Shown here one piece after another: positions 43,819 through 55,134 of a stretch of 55,134 bases of DNA (positions are counted from its first letter, which is position 1; each line of letters opens with the position of its first letter). The notes beneath the pieces are model-generated. The model had not been told where the DNA came from and made no database searches. It saw nothing but the letters and a program-made list of their open reading frames with translations. Source of the stretch: Perkinsus olseni (lineage: Eukaryota; Perkinsozoa; Perkinsida); contig JABANN010000188.1 in the NCBI GenBank assembly GCA_013115125.1, positions 1 through 55,134 on the forward strand, given 5' to 3'. The position numbers and the translations under genes are program-made.

Positions 43819-44654
43819 AGCGGCAGGAGTTACGCAATCCTAGCTCGACCACGGCCCTTCTTAATACGGACTTAACACGACACCATCCTCGCGCTTGGGA
43901 AAAAACAATAGCACGTGGGGGAGCTGCTGAGAGGCAAGGTCATACCAGTTGGCAGCATCAGTGGTGGTCTGTCTACCCAGGGGCCAGGAATGGGGTCATG
44001 ACGGGTGGCTTCTACTACCATCACTACAGGTAACACACCCGGTGGGCCTGGACTGCAACGGGGGACTCGAAAGAAGATGCAGAAAGGCGATGAGGGGAAC
44101 ACTGAGATGGGAGTTGGTAGAGTGACCTCAATGCTCTTCGATAGTTTTCGACTGGCACGCTCCGCTACGGAAGGAATCATAACCGCACAGGTTCGATCCC
44201 ACCCGAGAGACATTTCCGAAGCGTTTTGTTGTAACGCATTGGACGTTCGGGCGCACAGAGTAGAAATGCCACGCTATCTTTTATTGCTGATGAGAAAATA
44301 TTCCTTGCGAGATCACGTCCAGCCGCCGAAGAGATCCGTGTCATGCCCGCGGGGCCTTCGGAGACCAGAATCCAAAACCCGAACCCTCGGACATGCCCGC
44401 CTTGTGCAGTACCTGATGAAGGCGAGAAGTAGCTGGTCGGTGTACCGTTGCGAGTACGGGCTTGGACAGGATGCTAACGTAGCTCAACGTGCTCAGACTC
44501 ATCTTGAAGGAAGAGTCATAATGGCACTGTGATTACCTCTATAATAGGGGCCCTATTATCCGCAGGGGACGTGTGATAGCATGGATTACAGGGAAGGAAG
44601 CTTCGTCGCTTCTGGCCAAAGGGTTGCTGCAGCGTACTCTCCTTTGGCCCATTA
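43819..44654. other. Divergent promoter region between UTP10 and the PhyH-domain gene
   Basis: 836 bases with open frames on both strands but no recognisable protein. A B-box-like phrase (ggttcgatccc, about 44190) does not fold into a T arm, so no tRNA is called. It probably serves both genes as promoter and 5' untranslated sequence. Confidence 0.45.
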
Positions 44655-46010
44655 ATGTCACTCACAGCCGAAGAGCTACCCTCCTTCAAGGAGAACGGAT
44701 TTCTCGTCAGAAAGGCATTCGCAGCGAAAGAGGAGGTACTCGAATTCAAGCCTCGCTGAGGTGGGTGTACTGGTACTACCTCAGGTGAAGGAGATGAAGG
44801 AGCAGATGGCTAAGCTGCTGGATGGTTGGAACCCGGAGGATAGCGTGGATAGTGTTTTCTCCACTGAGAGGGACCAGCATATCAACAATGAGTAGTGCTC
44901 CCCTATCCGAATCTCTCATGGCCAAGGCTCGACCCGCCAGGTACTTCACCGGGAGCGCGGATCATATCAGATTCTTTCTCGAGCCTGGCGCAGTCAACGA
45001 GAATGGCAAGGTGCTGCCCCGCTGGTGTGTCTCATTATTTTGACGCTGTCTTCGAATTCAGATAAGGTCGGACATTCCGAAGGCGGAGCTGGTCAATAAA
45101 GTTGGCCACTCGCTACATGTTGACGACCCTGTTTTCCGGAAGTGAGGCGCGGGCGGATCTGTTTCGTCTGTCATCATTACACTGAGCAGGTACAGCACAT
45201 CTCGGAAGGTTTCGGAAATGGTTCGGGACCTGGGCTATAAGGACCCTGTGCTGCCTCAGTCAATGTACGTCTCCGTTCTCTCGGTCAGGCATCCGTCAGA
45301 GAATGGCAGGTACATCTTCAAGCAGCCATTGATAGGCGGTGCGGTCACCAGCCACCAAGATTCGTCCTTTCTGCATACCACACCTAGACAGACTTGCTTG
45401 GGCATGTGGCTGGCGTTGGACCCCGCGACGCTGGAGGTATCGGTAGCCTCGCACCAGACTCGACCGATCTGTTGTCACCTCAGAATGGTTGCCTTTGGGT
45501 GAGACCAGGAAGCCATAGGGAGCCACTCAGACGAGTGTTCGCTCGGAGCACCGAGGAAGGCTCTCCTCACTTTGTGGATGTCAACATGGATATCAAGGGT
45601 AGAGACTGGGGGCCCCTCAGGCGGTGTGGATAGGTGTCGATCAGCATCACCTGCGGTGGCGTGGGAAGGGGAACTGCCGGCCAGCGAGGGGGAGGGTCTC
45701 AGAGCGAAGGGATTCATCCCTGTCGAGGTCGATGCAGGAGACCTTGTAGTCTTCCCTGGTAGTACGGCTGCATGCTTCGCCCCAGCTCGGTAGTCGAGCG
45801 AAATACAGGTACGATTGATCACCTGTCGCTGCCGAATACATCACCAAAGCAGAGGCACACGTAGGCCGCACTTGTAAGGAGGATTTGATGACGCTGTTAG
45901 CCAGGTATCAACTTCATCTTGTTGAAGGCCCCGCGGCTGGTATCACCTGGTCGAAGGAGAACTGGCTGCAGTATCCTGCAGGAAAGCCGTTCCCCTCTCT
46001 CAGAGCGTGA
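44655..46010 (+). CDS. PHYHD1: Phytanoyl-CoA dioxygenase domain protein (PHYHD1-like)
   Basis: Ten exons were resolved: 44655-44735, 44785-44891, 44941-45010, 45062-45141, 45190-45264, 45310-45436, 45484-45598, 45645-45758, 45809-45860 and 45905-46010. They total 927 nt and 308 residues. All nine introns are 44-51 nt with GT-AG ends. The product is a 2-oxoglutarate/Fe(II) oxygenase. It begins MSLTAEELPSFKENGFLVRK and has the iron ligands H153 and D155 in SHQDSSFL and H261 in TIDHLSL, with R272 (QRHTYQLHL) placed to bind 2-oxoglutarate. DPATLENGCLWVRPGSH and TWSKENWLQYPAGKPFPSL match human PHYHD1 closely in place and sequence. The natural substrate of PHYHD1 is uncertain. No peroxisomal C-terminal signal is present (ends SLRA). 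Confidence 0.93.
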
Positions 46011-46528
46011 CCGCGCAGCCGGACTGGACGAAGTGGTCGTCGCATAGTTGATCACTATCATGTTATTAGTATCATCGTAATTATCATGTGTCAGCCACAC
46101 GGCAGTGAGCCAGTCAGACTCCCAAGTAGAAGTCAAGTCTTCGTGGGATTTAACCATCACTGCTGCAAAAGCACACAGGGATTAGCAAAACGGTGCTTAT
46201 TATTATTGAAGGACGCGTTAGTCATTTTCTTTCATCATGTGCCCTAGTTTTTGAGTGATATCAGAAAGCAGCTTCATGTCTCACCTCGTGCAGTCTCCGC
46301 GTTCAGTATATTTCACCGGGGGTTGGATCGCTGCAACTGTTAAGTTGTGCAACGTCTCCGGATGATAGCTCTCGACTTTGCCTGTGTCGACCGCTGGCCC
46401 GATCGGCTGAGGGCTCTCACAAATTGCTTTGGGTTCTCAATCGTTTGGTTTGGGTTCCATTTGATTAGGTCTGGAAGCGGTGTACGCCGTCTACAGCAGT
46501 TTTCTGATAAGCAAGGGTTATCGCTCTA
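46011..46528. other. Intergenic between PhyH-domain gene and KDSR
   Basis: About 520 bases. Slightly AT-richer and without gene, repeat or RNA signature that I can see. Holds the KDSR promoter. Confidence 0.5.
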
Positions 46529-48084
46529 ATGTGGTCCGATTGGCTGTACGGCTTCGGAGGCCTTTTCCTCATTATTGCTGCCATGAGCTACGCCTTTAAG
46601 CGTGGGAGGTAGTGCTGGCAGGCGTGGAAGGGTTCTCGCGGTAGCACTGGGTAGGTACCAGTCCGTGAAGGGTCTTCATGTATGCATACCCGGGGGCAGC
46701 TGTGGCATAGGTCTGGCAGTGGCCAAACGCTGTGCCTCGGAAGGGGCCAGGAAGGTGACAATTATTGGTAGGAAATGCCCTTCCTCTACTCTTGTTCTAC
46801 TGGCTTGCTGACCGTCGGGATGATGTGCGGAACTACACAGCTGGTGCATGTCAGCACGGCGACTGGAGGTCCTCGAGGAGGCTGCTGAGGAGATACAGGC
46901 TGTCAACTCCGAGTGCGAAGTGGCCGCAGTGAGCTGTGACATTACCGATCCGAAGAAGGTCGACCGAATGTATCATTTACGGTCCACGGCTTTGGGGAAA
47001 TGGTTCGCATGTCTCCTCTAGGTTTGAAAAGGATATAGACGCAGACTCAATAGACTGGCTGGTCAACTGTGCTGGGATGTCCCTTCCCGGCCTGGCGGAG
47101 GAGACCTCAGTCAAGGATATTATGGCCGAGCTCAATATCAACTATCTAGGTGAGTAGCCGTGCGATTCTGGTGGTGGTGGCGAGATCCGAGAATGTATGG
47201 CTCGCCGACGAGCGTTTTCGGAATCAAGTCTGAGAAGGCTTGGCTCGGAGGGATCTCGTATTGGGCAATCTCCACGTCGAGGGCTCAGGGTACTGGTTTA
47301 AATTCAGGGTCGGTATTCATGGCTCGCAAAGTTTTGCCGTCCATGAAGGAGAAGGGCCGTGGTCGCATCGCCTTCGTCAGTAGCCAGGCGGCCCAGATCG
47401 GCGTGTACGGCTTCGCCAGGTAAAAGAGGCGGGGGGCTTCAGTTATCTCTTACTGGTATCGCGATGTCGCTCAGCTACTCGGGATCTAAGTTTGCTATCC
47501 GTGGCTACGCAGAGACGCTGAGGCAGGAGACCGAGGTCCATAATGTGCAGGTGCGTGAGAAAGGCCAAACGCTCTTCGGGAAAATGAAGAAAGCGGAGCG
47601 AAGTTTTGTGTCTTGCTCAGGTTTCTATTATATACCCACCAGACACCAGAACTCCTGGCTTCGAGCGTGAGAATACTAGGAAGCCTGAGATCACCAAGTT
47701 GATATCCTCTACGAGCGGCCTAGTGGAGCCAGAGACCGTGGCCAAAGCGGTGGTCGATGGGGTGGGTTCTACATTCACTTCCACTGACTGGCGCACGGTA
47801 GTGATCTCCTCAGGTCTCTCGAGGTGACTTTAATATTTGGTGTGGCTTTGAAGGCTTCGGTTTATCCCAAATCTCAGCCGGTGAGCATCGAGGGAATCGG
47901 TTTTTGTCCCAGCCTTATGCCGTCAGGTATGACACCGCCCAACTCCCTCCTCCATGGTGTATTCCAAGCGATCAGTGCTAGCCTGTTGAAGCTGATATCG
48001 TTCTTCGTGGTTATGCAACTGGACTGGGTGGTCGGGGCTAACGAGAAGAAGCCGTACAAGAGGCCGGTCACGAAGTTGGAGTGA
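46529..48084 (+). CDS. KDSR: 3-ketodihydrosphingosine reductase
   Basis: Eight exons give 335 residues, near the human enzyme's 332: 46529-46608, 46655-46767, 46855-46969, 47022-47149, 47308-47419, 47475-47550, 47621-47797, 47878-48084. The last junction is the least certain. The enzyme is a short-chain dehydrogenase. After an N-terminal membrane segment (GGLFLIIAAM) comes the NADPH loop GGSCGIG, then NCAGMSLPG, FVSSQAAQIG, and the catalytic YSGSK. The segment IIYPPDTRTPGFERENTRKP is distinctive for KDSR (human YPPDTDTPGF). C-terminal hydrophobic helices (LLHGVFQAISASLLKLISFF) anchor it in the ER. It performs the second step of sphingolipid synthesis, reducing 3-ketosphinganine to sphinganine. 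It lies 518 bases behind the PhyH-domain gene in the same orientation. Confidence 0.93.
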
Positions 48085-48200
48085 TGATGATTATGATGCA
48101 AAATTCGTTGTATTAGCTCACCCTTCCCGGTGGCTACAGCCTGTCCACTAATCTTCCAGTGAAGGGAGCCTTTTCTCGTTTTTGATTTGTTACTTAGTCA
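48085..48200. other. Short intergenic
   Basis: Only about 115 bases separate the KDSR stop from the next start codon on the same strand. Confidence 0.5.
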
Positions 48201-51200
48201 ATGACCTCGGGGTCGATACTGGCATCTCACAAGTCTGCATCCGTACGCCGTTCCAGCGTACGCCGCGTTGCTTATGGTGATGACTTCAGAGGCATCATCC
48301 AGCACTCCTCGAGAGGCCTTCGATCCTTCCGACGAGAACCGCGCTTACCCGATAGCTAACGTAGGATTTGCAGCTCCAGGAGGGTCATCGCTAGTGGTAG
48401 CCGCTTTAGGGTGCTGATGGCGTACGAAATGAGAGGGATGAGGCTTTGCGGAAGATCAAGGTGGGTCCGGTCGTCCCCTTGGAGGCAGCAGTCATCAGCG
48501 GTAGTAGTTACTAGAGCGCAACCTGGCTAACCTCCGCACTTCTGCTGCAAAGACAGCTAGGGAGTTGGAGCTCACCAATCAGGAGATTGTCGAGAGCGCG
48601 AGGTGAGGCGGGCGTGTGCTGCAGTTGAAGGAAGAGTGTCGATAGATGAGAGACAGGGGGCTTGGTGTTACGACTTAGATATCGTTTGGAGGCGGAGTCC
48701 TGGTCTGACTCTGAAGGGGAAGGGAAGCCACGGGATGGGGAGGATCCATCTGAAGGGCCTAGAGGCAGAGAGAGGCTGCAGGCAAGCCACTGGCCGGTGG
48801 CTGCTGGTGATGTCCTGGACTAGCAGACCTTGGAGGAGTCGTTTACTGGTCTGGTGGCTGGACTTAAGAGGTTGGATAATATCAGACATAGTGCAGCTGG
48901 AGGGAAGAAGGCTGAGGACTCGGAGAGGTTGAAGCAGGCCACCGAAGGATACTGTGTAGGGACTTTTGTATCCAATAGACACTACTAGTTCTCCAATGAG
49001 AGGCGTCTCGCGGCTCGGTGCCGGAGAGGTCCTCATGCCAGTGTTGGTGTCGGGTAGGTGCAGACGAAGGCTCTACTCCGAAGGAGTATTGCCGCCACTG
49101 ACGTGGTGGTGGCCGACATGATCCGAGCGAGGAAGGACGCCGGCCGTCACAAGGCTAAGAGCGAGCAGCTTGAGCGAACAGTACGTCCCAGCGCTGCTCT
49201 TCGACAGCATCCACTTTCGTAGCGTGTAGGTTTACAAGCTAGACGCAATGCTCAAGCAGAGCCACGCCCGCCGCCATGGTCAGCCTCAAGCTAAGATACT
49301 TCTCAGGAAGTGGATTCTCAGACAGAAGCGTGCGATAGTCCTGCGCTGCCGTCGAGAATGCTGGCTCGCTAGGCACGCTCGTTACAGCTGTTGTCCGCTG
49401 CTGGTCCGCCTACACCCGTCAGGCTATAACTAGTAGGGTCACGGCGGAGGCGGATATCAGGTGATATCGCCACCGAGAAAGAATGGCGATGTCGGGGATT
49501 CTGTTAGAAACCGCCGATGCTCAGCGCTGAGTCGGACAACTCTGCAATCTTGGAGACGGTGTGCTGAGGGGCCACGAGGGCAGCTAGCGGTACTGGTGGC
49601 CAACAAGGGCCCCTGTGAGAGACGCATTTATCGGCAATTCAGTCCCCTTCGGAGCCGGGAGTAGATATCGCCACGACGACACAGACGGCCGCGCTGGAGG
49701 AAGAGATAGTACTGCTGAAGGCAACGAGGGACCAGTTGGAAGCCGATAAGGTGGCACCGCCGGTAGCTCCGCTCCGCTAGGATCACACCCCGGCCTCTCA
49801 GGCGGGCCTGCGGGTAGAATGCGAGCGGGCATCGAAGGAACTACGAGAAAGAGAGACTGAGCTCAGGGCGGTGCAGGAGGCAGCCATCGGTACCGTTCCT
49901 AAAGGGAGGAGACAGTCGCTGGTTGCCAATCCCATAGGTACCTCCTCACTTGCCTCCGATCTGGCCGCGGAGAGGGAGCGATCAGCTTCGTTAGAGGCTC
50001 GCCTTGAAGATACTGCTGCCAAGGTCGCTGAGTTCCAGGCGATGCTTGAGAGGAATCAAGTATCGTCCGCAGGGGCCTCTACTGGTCTTCTCATCGCTAT
50101 CGTGGTGATCAGGCTCGGGCCCCAGCGATGGAAGAGAAGGCCAGCTCAGTCACGGGCGAAGTGAGCCAATCGTGATGCCCCAGAACTGCCAACTTCGTAT
50201 TCTCAGAGCCCAGATGCCTCCCCTGAAGTTGAGCAGCTCCGTACTAGGATCGAGGGGCTCGAGCTGGAGCTCGGTACTGTCCAAGGGGAACCCTCGACGG
50301 CGGACTCGTGCGCCTGTACTGTTTCAGAGAGGGCTGAGGGGCGACGCCGAGCTGGTGAAGAAGGTCTCCTTATCGAGAGTTCAAAGGAGGTCAGGCGTGA
50401 CGGAGCTCCTGAGGAGTGATGTTGACGCTTGCGCAGGACGAAATCGAAGATACTCGGGAGAAGTGGGCGCAGTATCAAAAGACACAGCTGAAGCTGGCAT
50501 CGCTAAAGGAAGACCTTCAAGGGCAGCTGCGAGTTAATGAGGTATTGATTCTGTGATCTGATGAGGTTTCCTTCGGAAGCAACTGTGAGACCAGTGCCTG
50601 TTCACCCCTTGACGTACCCGGTTCTGTTCGGCGAAGAAGGGGATATGAGTATTTTTCGGCAAAGTCTCGCTCCGTGCCTTAGCCTGCTGCTGTCTCACAG
50701 GAGTTGAAGGCGTCCTCTAGTGCCGAGAAGGAAGCGATGCTCAAGGAGCTCGAGGGACTGCGAGCGGAGATGGCCAACTTGGCGGAGGCTAACGAGGTGT
50801 GATGCGGAGCCTCCGATGGGCCTCCACTCACCCGCTCAGGAACTCCGCCGGGCCGCTGAAGGATTGCAGGCTCGGGAGGATCAACTGAACAGGAGGCTTG
50901 CCTTGAGCAGGGAAGAGGCAGAGGTCAGCAAGGCTCTTCTATGGTTCGTATCAGTCCTGCACATTAGTCGGGGAGGGATGGTCGGCTGTGCTTTCTGGCG
51001 AGGACGATGGTTCGGTCAGGATCAGCGGGCACGACTTGCAGAGGATCTGCAAAGCAAGGTTGGTGAGCTTCAAGACAAACTGAATGCCGTCGAGGAGGAG
51101 AAGAAGGTGAGGGTTTCGGATAGGAGTGATTTTGCGAGGAGAGCTGGGTCGGGTGTTCTTGTGTAAAAAATGTCGTCGCGAGTCGCGAAGGGGGTTGCAG

Positions 51201-54200
51201 AGGCTCGGATTTCAGAGGAGTGCGGAGGCCCTGACAAGTGCTAGAGATGCATTGATGGCCAGGGTGAAAGGGCTGGAGATTCAGCTCAAGGGTAAGGGAA
51301 TGCGAGCTTGGCCCCCTAGCTGAGCACATCGGCAAGAGTCTAAGCCGGAACCGGCTTTAGACTATGAACTCAGACACACGCTCGGACTCGGAGGCCACCC
51401 TTATTCGGTCATACAATCTTTTGGGATGTACTCCTAGCGGAGGAGCGAGGGGAATCTTAGCTGCAAGCAGGTGTTCTCAGGTTATGAAGAGGAGAGGGAG
51501 TCTAGCCGATCCGAGAAGGAGCGGATGGAGGAAGAGACTGAGAAATTGAAGGCGTCGCTGTACGAGGTCCGGAAGGAAAACGAGCGACAAGTAGGCCTGC
51601 CTCCCAAGCCTCCTCGGTGCCGATCCGGGCCCAGGCAAAGGAGGCCGCCGACAGCCTCGATGAAGCTATGGCGAAGATGGAAAGGGAGAGGCAGGAGCTG
51701 AGGAGCGATAAGGTTGGGGGTCCCATCGCTCCTGGGGCCTGGGGCCTGCGGAGTGGGTGCCCTAGTAGGCGAATCTCCAGAAGGAGATCGACGAGGCCAG
51801 AGCCCGTTTGGAGGTATCCGAGGAGCAACTGCGAGAGACCCAGGAAGTGATGACCTTGCAAGGAGCGGTTCCAGGGCTGCGGCTGCTCAGGTGGAGGAGC
51901 GTACGAAGGTTGATAACGAGAAGGTGGTAGAGTCATTGAGGAGTCAACTTGGCAGCCTGCGCGAGGTGGGAGGTCGGGAAAGTGTCGCCAGGGAGGCAGC
52001 TGATTGCAGGAACACGCGAGGTCGGTTGACGAAATGAACGGCAGTCATCAAAAGGAAGTTGAGTCTCTCACTGCTACTGTGGATGCTCTGGAGACTAAGG
52101 TAGCTCCCTGCTCCCCGCCACAAGATTGGCAGCGCCCTTCATGGTCTACAACTTTACCACTTAGATACGAGACATGAAGGTTGCTGAGGAAAAGGGAGAG
52201 ATGGCTGATGACGAGCAGAGAAGTGGGAAGCTTTTAATCCTCGAAGCCTCCAGGCAGTAGCTTTCGTCTTGGGCGATGGAACCTCAGCCGTTGAGGATGA
52301 CTGCACTCGGTTCTGTCGCAGGGAAACTGCAGAGTGAACTAGAAGAGCTGGAAAGGAGATCTGCGGAGCGCGAGGCCGAGTTGGAGCGAGAGGTGGCGGA
52401 GATGTCTCGCCAGTTGGAAGCGGTGAAGGAAGAGCTACAGGAGAAGGCCTCCGACCTCGTAAGCCTGACTGGCGGCTGTGCGCCTCGGATCTCAATAACG
52501 GACTTTTTTTGTAGGCCAGCAGAGTGGGTAGGCTGGAAGAGCAGACAGCTCTGTGTGATGAAGCGAAGCGAGAGTTGTCCACTGAGAGGACGGAGCGAGT
52601 GGGGGCCACTCGCTAGCTTCGATCAACCGATGGTAATCACAGGTCGCGGTGGAAGAGCGCTCACAGAAGACCGAGGAGGAGCTACAGGAGGTAAGGGTTG
52701 GCGGCAGGTGATGAGGAATTAGTCGAGATCTATAGTGTTGGGAGGACGCGTCTGGCGTTGGATCCCGTGCGTTGTGGCGTATATAGGGCCGAGACAAAAG
52801 GGAAACAGCCTGGCACTCGCTCAAGATCTTTCTTTCTTTGAAATGAAGAAGGTTGCTTTCTGCCGAGGTGATGGCACGGGTGGAGGAGGCCGATCGGAAG
52901 GTGTCGGACCTAGAAGAGGCGCTGAAGCGAGCTCTGAGCGAAAAAGTGAGCTCCACCCCGGCTGGCGTCGATGTCAGTCCTCCCGCCTCTTCAAGGCCCA
53001 GCTGTTGGAAGAAAATGTTGTACTAGGAGAGCGCATCGGCGCGTTCGAGGAGTCCTCTGCTGGGGAGGAGGCACTAGTCTCACAGCTGAGTGAGTTGGGG
53101 TTTTACGGTATGGGTAATAAATCTCATACGTGACAGATGAGGCCAAGGCTCAACTGCAGAGCCTTCAGGCTGATAATCAGAAGCAGGTGGAGCGGATGGA
53201 GGAACTCGAGGCGTCCAAGAAGACCTTGGCTGATGTGAGCAAGCGACCGACTTTCAACAGCAACCTCTTCGTTCGCTTGGTGCACTTGGTCTCTTCAGGA
53301 CATATGGAAGCAAGAGGTCTGTTTGAAGGAGGCCGAGGAGGGCAGGCAGAAAGCGGAGACTGCCCTACGTAGTGGCTAGTTTCAGAGAGATCGGTAGGCT
53401 GCATGGTCCCTCAGATAAGACCGAGGCTGAGCTGAGCTCCTCGAGGGCTCAACTGGAGGAGATGGTGGTAAGAGCGGCAGGCGGTGTGGACGCACTGGAA
53501 AATTCCAAGGTGTCTCGTCATCGTGGAAGCACCGGTAGAATTTGATTGGTTTGTCAGAAGAGGTGCGAGGAGCTGGAGAGGGCGTTGAGGGAGGCTACGG
53601 CTACCGGTGACGCCCGGGAGCAGGAGATGTCTCAAGTAAGCAGGATGTCGGGTTCCGTGTTCACCGGCTGGCGGTCTATAAGCGGCCTGAACGATGCGTC
53701 CTGATCAGGCCAGTGGCTATGTATGTCTCTCTTTCACTTAGGAATGTTCCCGGCTAAGGGAGGCCATTGCGGAGATGGAGGGGCAGTTGACGGAAGCGAT
53801 CAGACTCTCAGGTGGGGCAGTCCCCAGCTACGTGTTTTCACTGTCGTGGCGTTTAGAGGAGAAATCAGAGGAGATGAAGTCCCTTCAGAAGACGATTGAT
53901 ACGCTACGGGAGACTATCCATCACGGGGAAGGCGAGAAGAAGGCAGGGCGGTTGTTAGCAGTATTCAGCGAAACGGTTGATCGATTCGGACTTGGCCAAT
54001 ACTTGAGTCACTGTTGTGATTGCCTTCCGTTCGAGGCTTGGTTCACTACGGAACCTAACCATACTCAGCCGCGCATTTGTTGGGGACAATGGCGGCTTTC
54101 TCGGCCGTCTTGTTCTCGGGGGAGGGCGTGGTACGTGATGCATCTCAGGCTCTGAAGAAGAGCATTGACGAAGTTCGATCCGTGGTCGAGGGGAAAGAGT

Positions 54201-55134
54201 CGGCCTTGGCCACTCTCGAAAATCAGATTGGTGTGACTGCCTCGCAGTGGATTGGGCCAACCGACAGCAATGACGCATTTGTAGGTAAGTTGAAGTCCAA
54301 GTTGGCGGAGGAAGATGCCCTCCAAAGGGAACTCTGTAAGGAGCTTGAGGAGGCCCGACAAGAGATAGAGTTACTCAAGGTGGCTCCTCGGTACTTCGGC
54401 CGGCTGTTGAGGAAGCTCCTTCTCAGGAGCGAGCTGAGATCGATACAGCTGTCCACGAGGAAGTTGCAGGGCTGCAGGAGGAGGCGGATGCTGCGAGAGA
54501 ACATATTGGTGGGGAGAAAGTGGCTCACGGTGGCTCCTGAGTGGCTCCTGACGTTAGCTGATCTCAATCGACAACTCAATGAGGCCCAGGATGAGATCTC
54601 CAGGCTCACAGAGGCGATGAGGGAAGTCGAGGGCTCGATTGAGGCTCGAGCGGTACGAATTTCTGATGAAGGGAGCAGGTTACTGCTGGGCTCAGGCGTC
54701 GTCTGATAAGCTCATTAATGAGCAGCGGGAGAGCCACGCGGCGACCGTACAGAACCTGGAAGAGGTCAGATCTTGAGTGACGCGTTTGTTCTTCGTCCAG
54801 TATTACTGGGGCTTTCAGGATAAACGGGCGACTGAGGTCATCGTCAAGGAGCGCGGGATGGAGATAGCGAGGCTCGAGGAGCTACTCAAGTCCGCGGAGG
54901 GCGCCTCTGGTAGGGAATAGCAGTTTGAGCCAGGCCGATGTCTGTCCCTCAGAGGACCTCAAGGGGTCGGTGGAGACCTTGCAGCGTCGGCTTAGTGAAG
55001 CGACCGAGCGCGAGGCGGCGAGTGAAGCTGAACTGGTGGGGAGGGTTGAGGGTTTTGAGATCATGCTTGCGCTAGTACCTTGGGAAATGTACCAGTTCCA
55101 GGTAGCCTCGAGGGATGAATGCGAAGCTCTGCAG
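48201..55134 (+). CDS. Giant coiled-coil protein, 5' part, runs off the right edge
   Basis: Exons of roughly 80-350 nt separated by short introns encode heptad-rich, Glu/Lys/Arg/Leu/Ala sequence over nearly 7 kb. Examples are LRTSAAKTARELELTNQEIV (48530), EEIVLLKATRDQLEADK (49700), SLASDLAAERERSASLEARL (49950), LTLAQDEIEDTREKWAQYQK (50420), LAEDLQSKVGELQDKLNAVE (51035), ELEREVAEMSRQLEAVKEEL (52380) and LNRQLNEAQDEISRLTEAMR (54560). The start is ATG at 48201 or, in another frame, 48280; the N-terminal exon is polar and not helical. No motor, kinase or other catalytic domain is visible in the window. Golgin-, kinetochore- or myosin-tail-like scaffolds would all look like this, so no function is assigned. 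Phasing is imperfect in places and exon borders were not all resolved. Confidence 0.65.

Noticed and set aside
44185-44210. B-box-like phrase (ggttcgatccc)
   Set aside because: The potential T stem has only two pairs and no tRNA cloverleaf can be drawn around it.
1-55134. Spliced-leader RNA genes, CRISPR arrays, transposases, reverse transcriptases or capsid-like genes
   Set aside because: I looked by eye for spliced-leader-like phrases on both strands and for the hallmark protein motifs and saw none. Absence is not proof without a profile search.

Overview
The window looks like nuclear DNA of an intron-rich, gene-dense protist that uses the standard genetic code. It is most likely an alveolate of the perkinsid/dinoflagellate side. 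I infer this from several things together: very short GT-AG introns (44-51 nt in the best-resolved gene, up to about 140 nt elsewhere), a TIR-like domain interrupted by membrane segments of a type I associate with dinoflagellate genomes, a single-domain membrane adenylyl cyclase, a CDPK-like kinase and a formin. No sequence search was possible, so the placement is inference. I see no rRNA gene, convincing tRNA, CRISPR array, transposase, retroelement or viral remnant.

Layout from left to right. At 1-4121 (+) is the 3' part of a large repeat-bearing surface protein. At 4519-5518 (-) is a mitochondrial-targeted Gly/Tyr-rich protein, and at about 6029-9023 (-) a membrane adenylyl cyclase. At 10397-13794 (-) lie two tandem intronless amino-acid transporter paralogues that share a short conserved element in their 3' flanks. 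An SNM1/PSO2-type DNA-repair nuclease (14486-15649, -) and a mitochondrial carrier (16267-17241, -) follow. The carrier is divergent from a DASS/SLC13 anion transporter (18221-19869, +). A 1.4 kb intergenic stretch rich in inverted repeats (20808-20990) precedes an intronless multi-pass TIR-like protein (21239-22738, +). Two decayed or unresolved + strand coding stretches occupy 22810-24901. They are tail-to-tail with a CDPK-like kinase (24920-27134, -).

Next on the minus strand come a formin with a long Ser-rich tail (27324-34524), a HemK/PrmC methyltransferase (34889 to about 36105) and the 7.2 kb UTP10/HEATR1 gene for ribosome biogenesis (36594-43818). UTP10 is divergent from a phytanoyl-CoA-dioxygenase-domain gene (44655-46010, +; ten exons resolved to a 308-residue protein). 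Then follow 3-ketodihydrosphingosine reductase (46529-48084, +; eight exons, 335 residues) and the 5' part of a giant coiled-coil protein that runs off the right edge (48201-55134, +).

The genes do not form one pathway. Most are housekeeping or membrane and signalling functions, plus two adjacent lipid-related enzymes. The two most unusual signals are the TIR-like membrane protein, which keeps the glutamate expected of a TIR NADase, and a genome-wide oddity in splicing. Exons very often begin with a donor-like GT, typically GTAC, immediately after the acceptor AG, and at least three introns are bounded by direct GTAC repeats, as expected if introns were inserted with target-site duplication.
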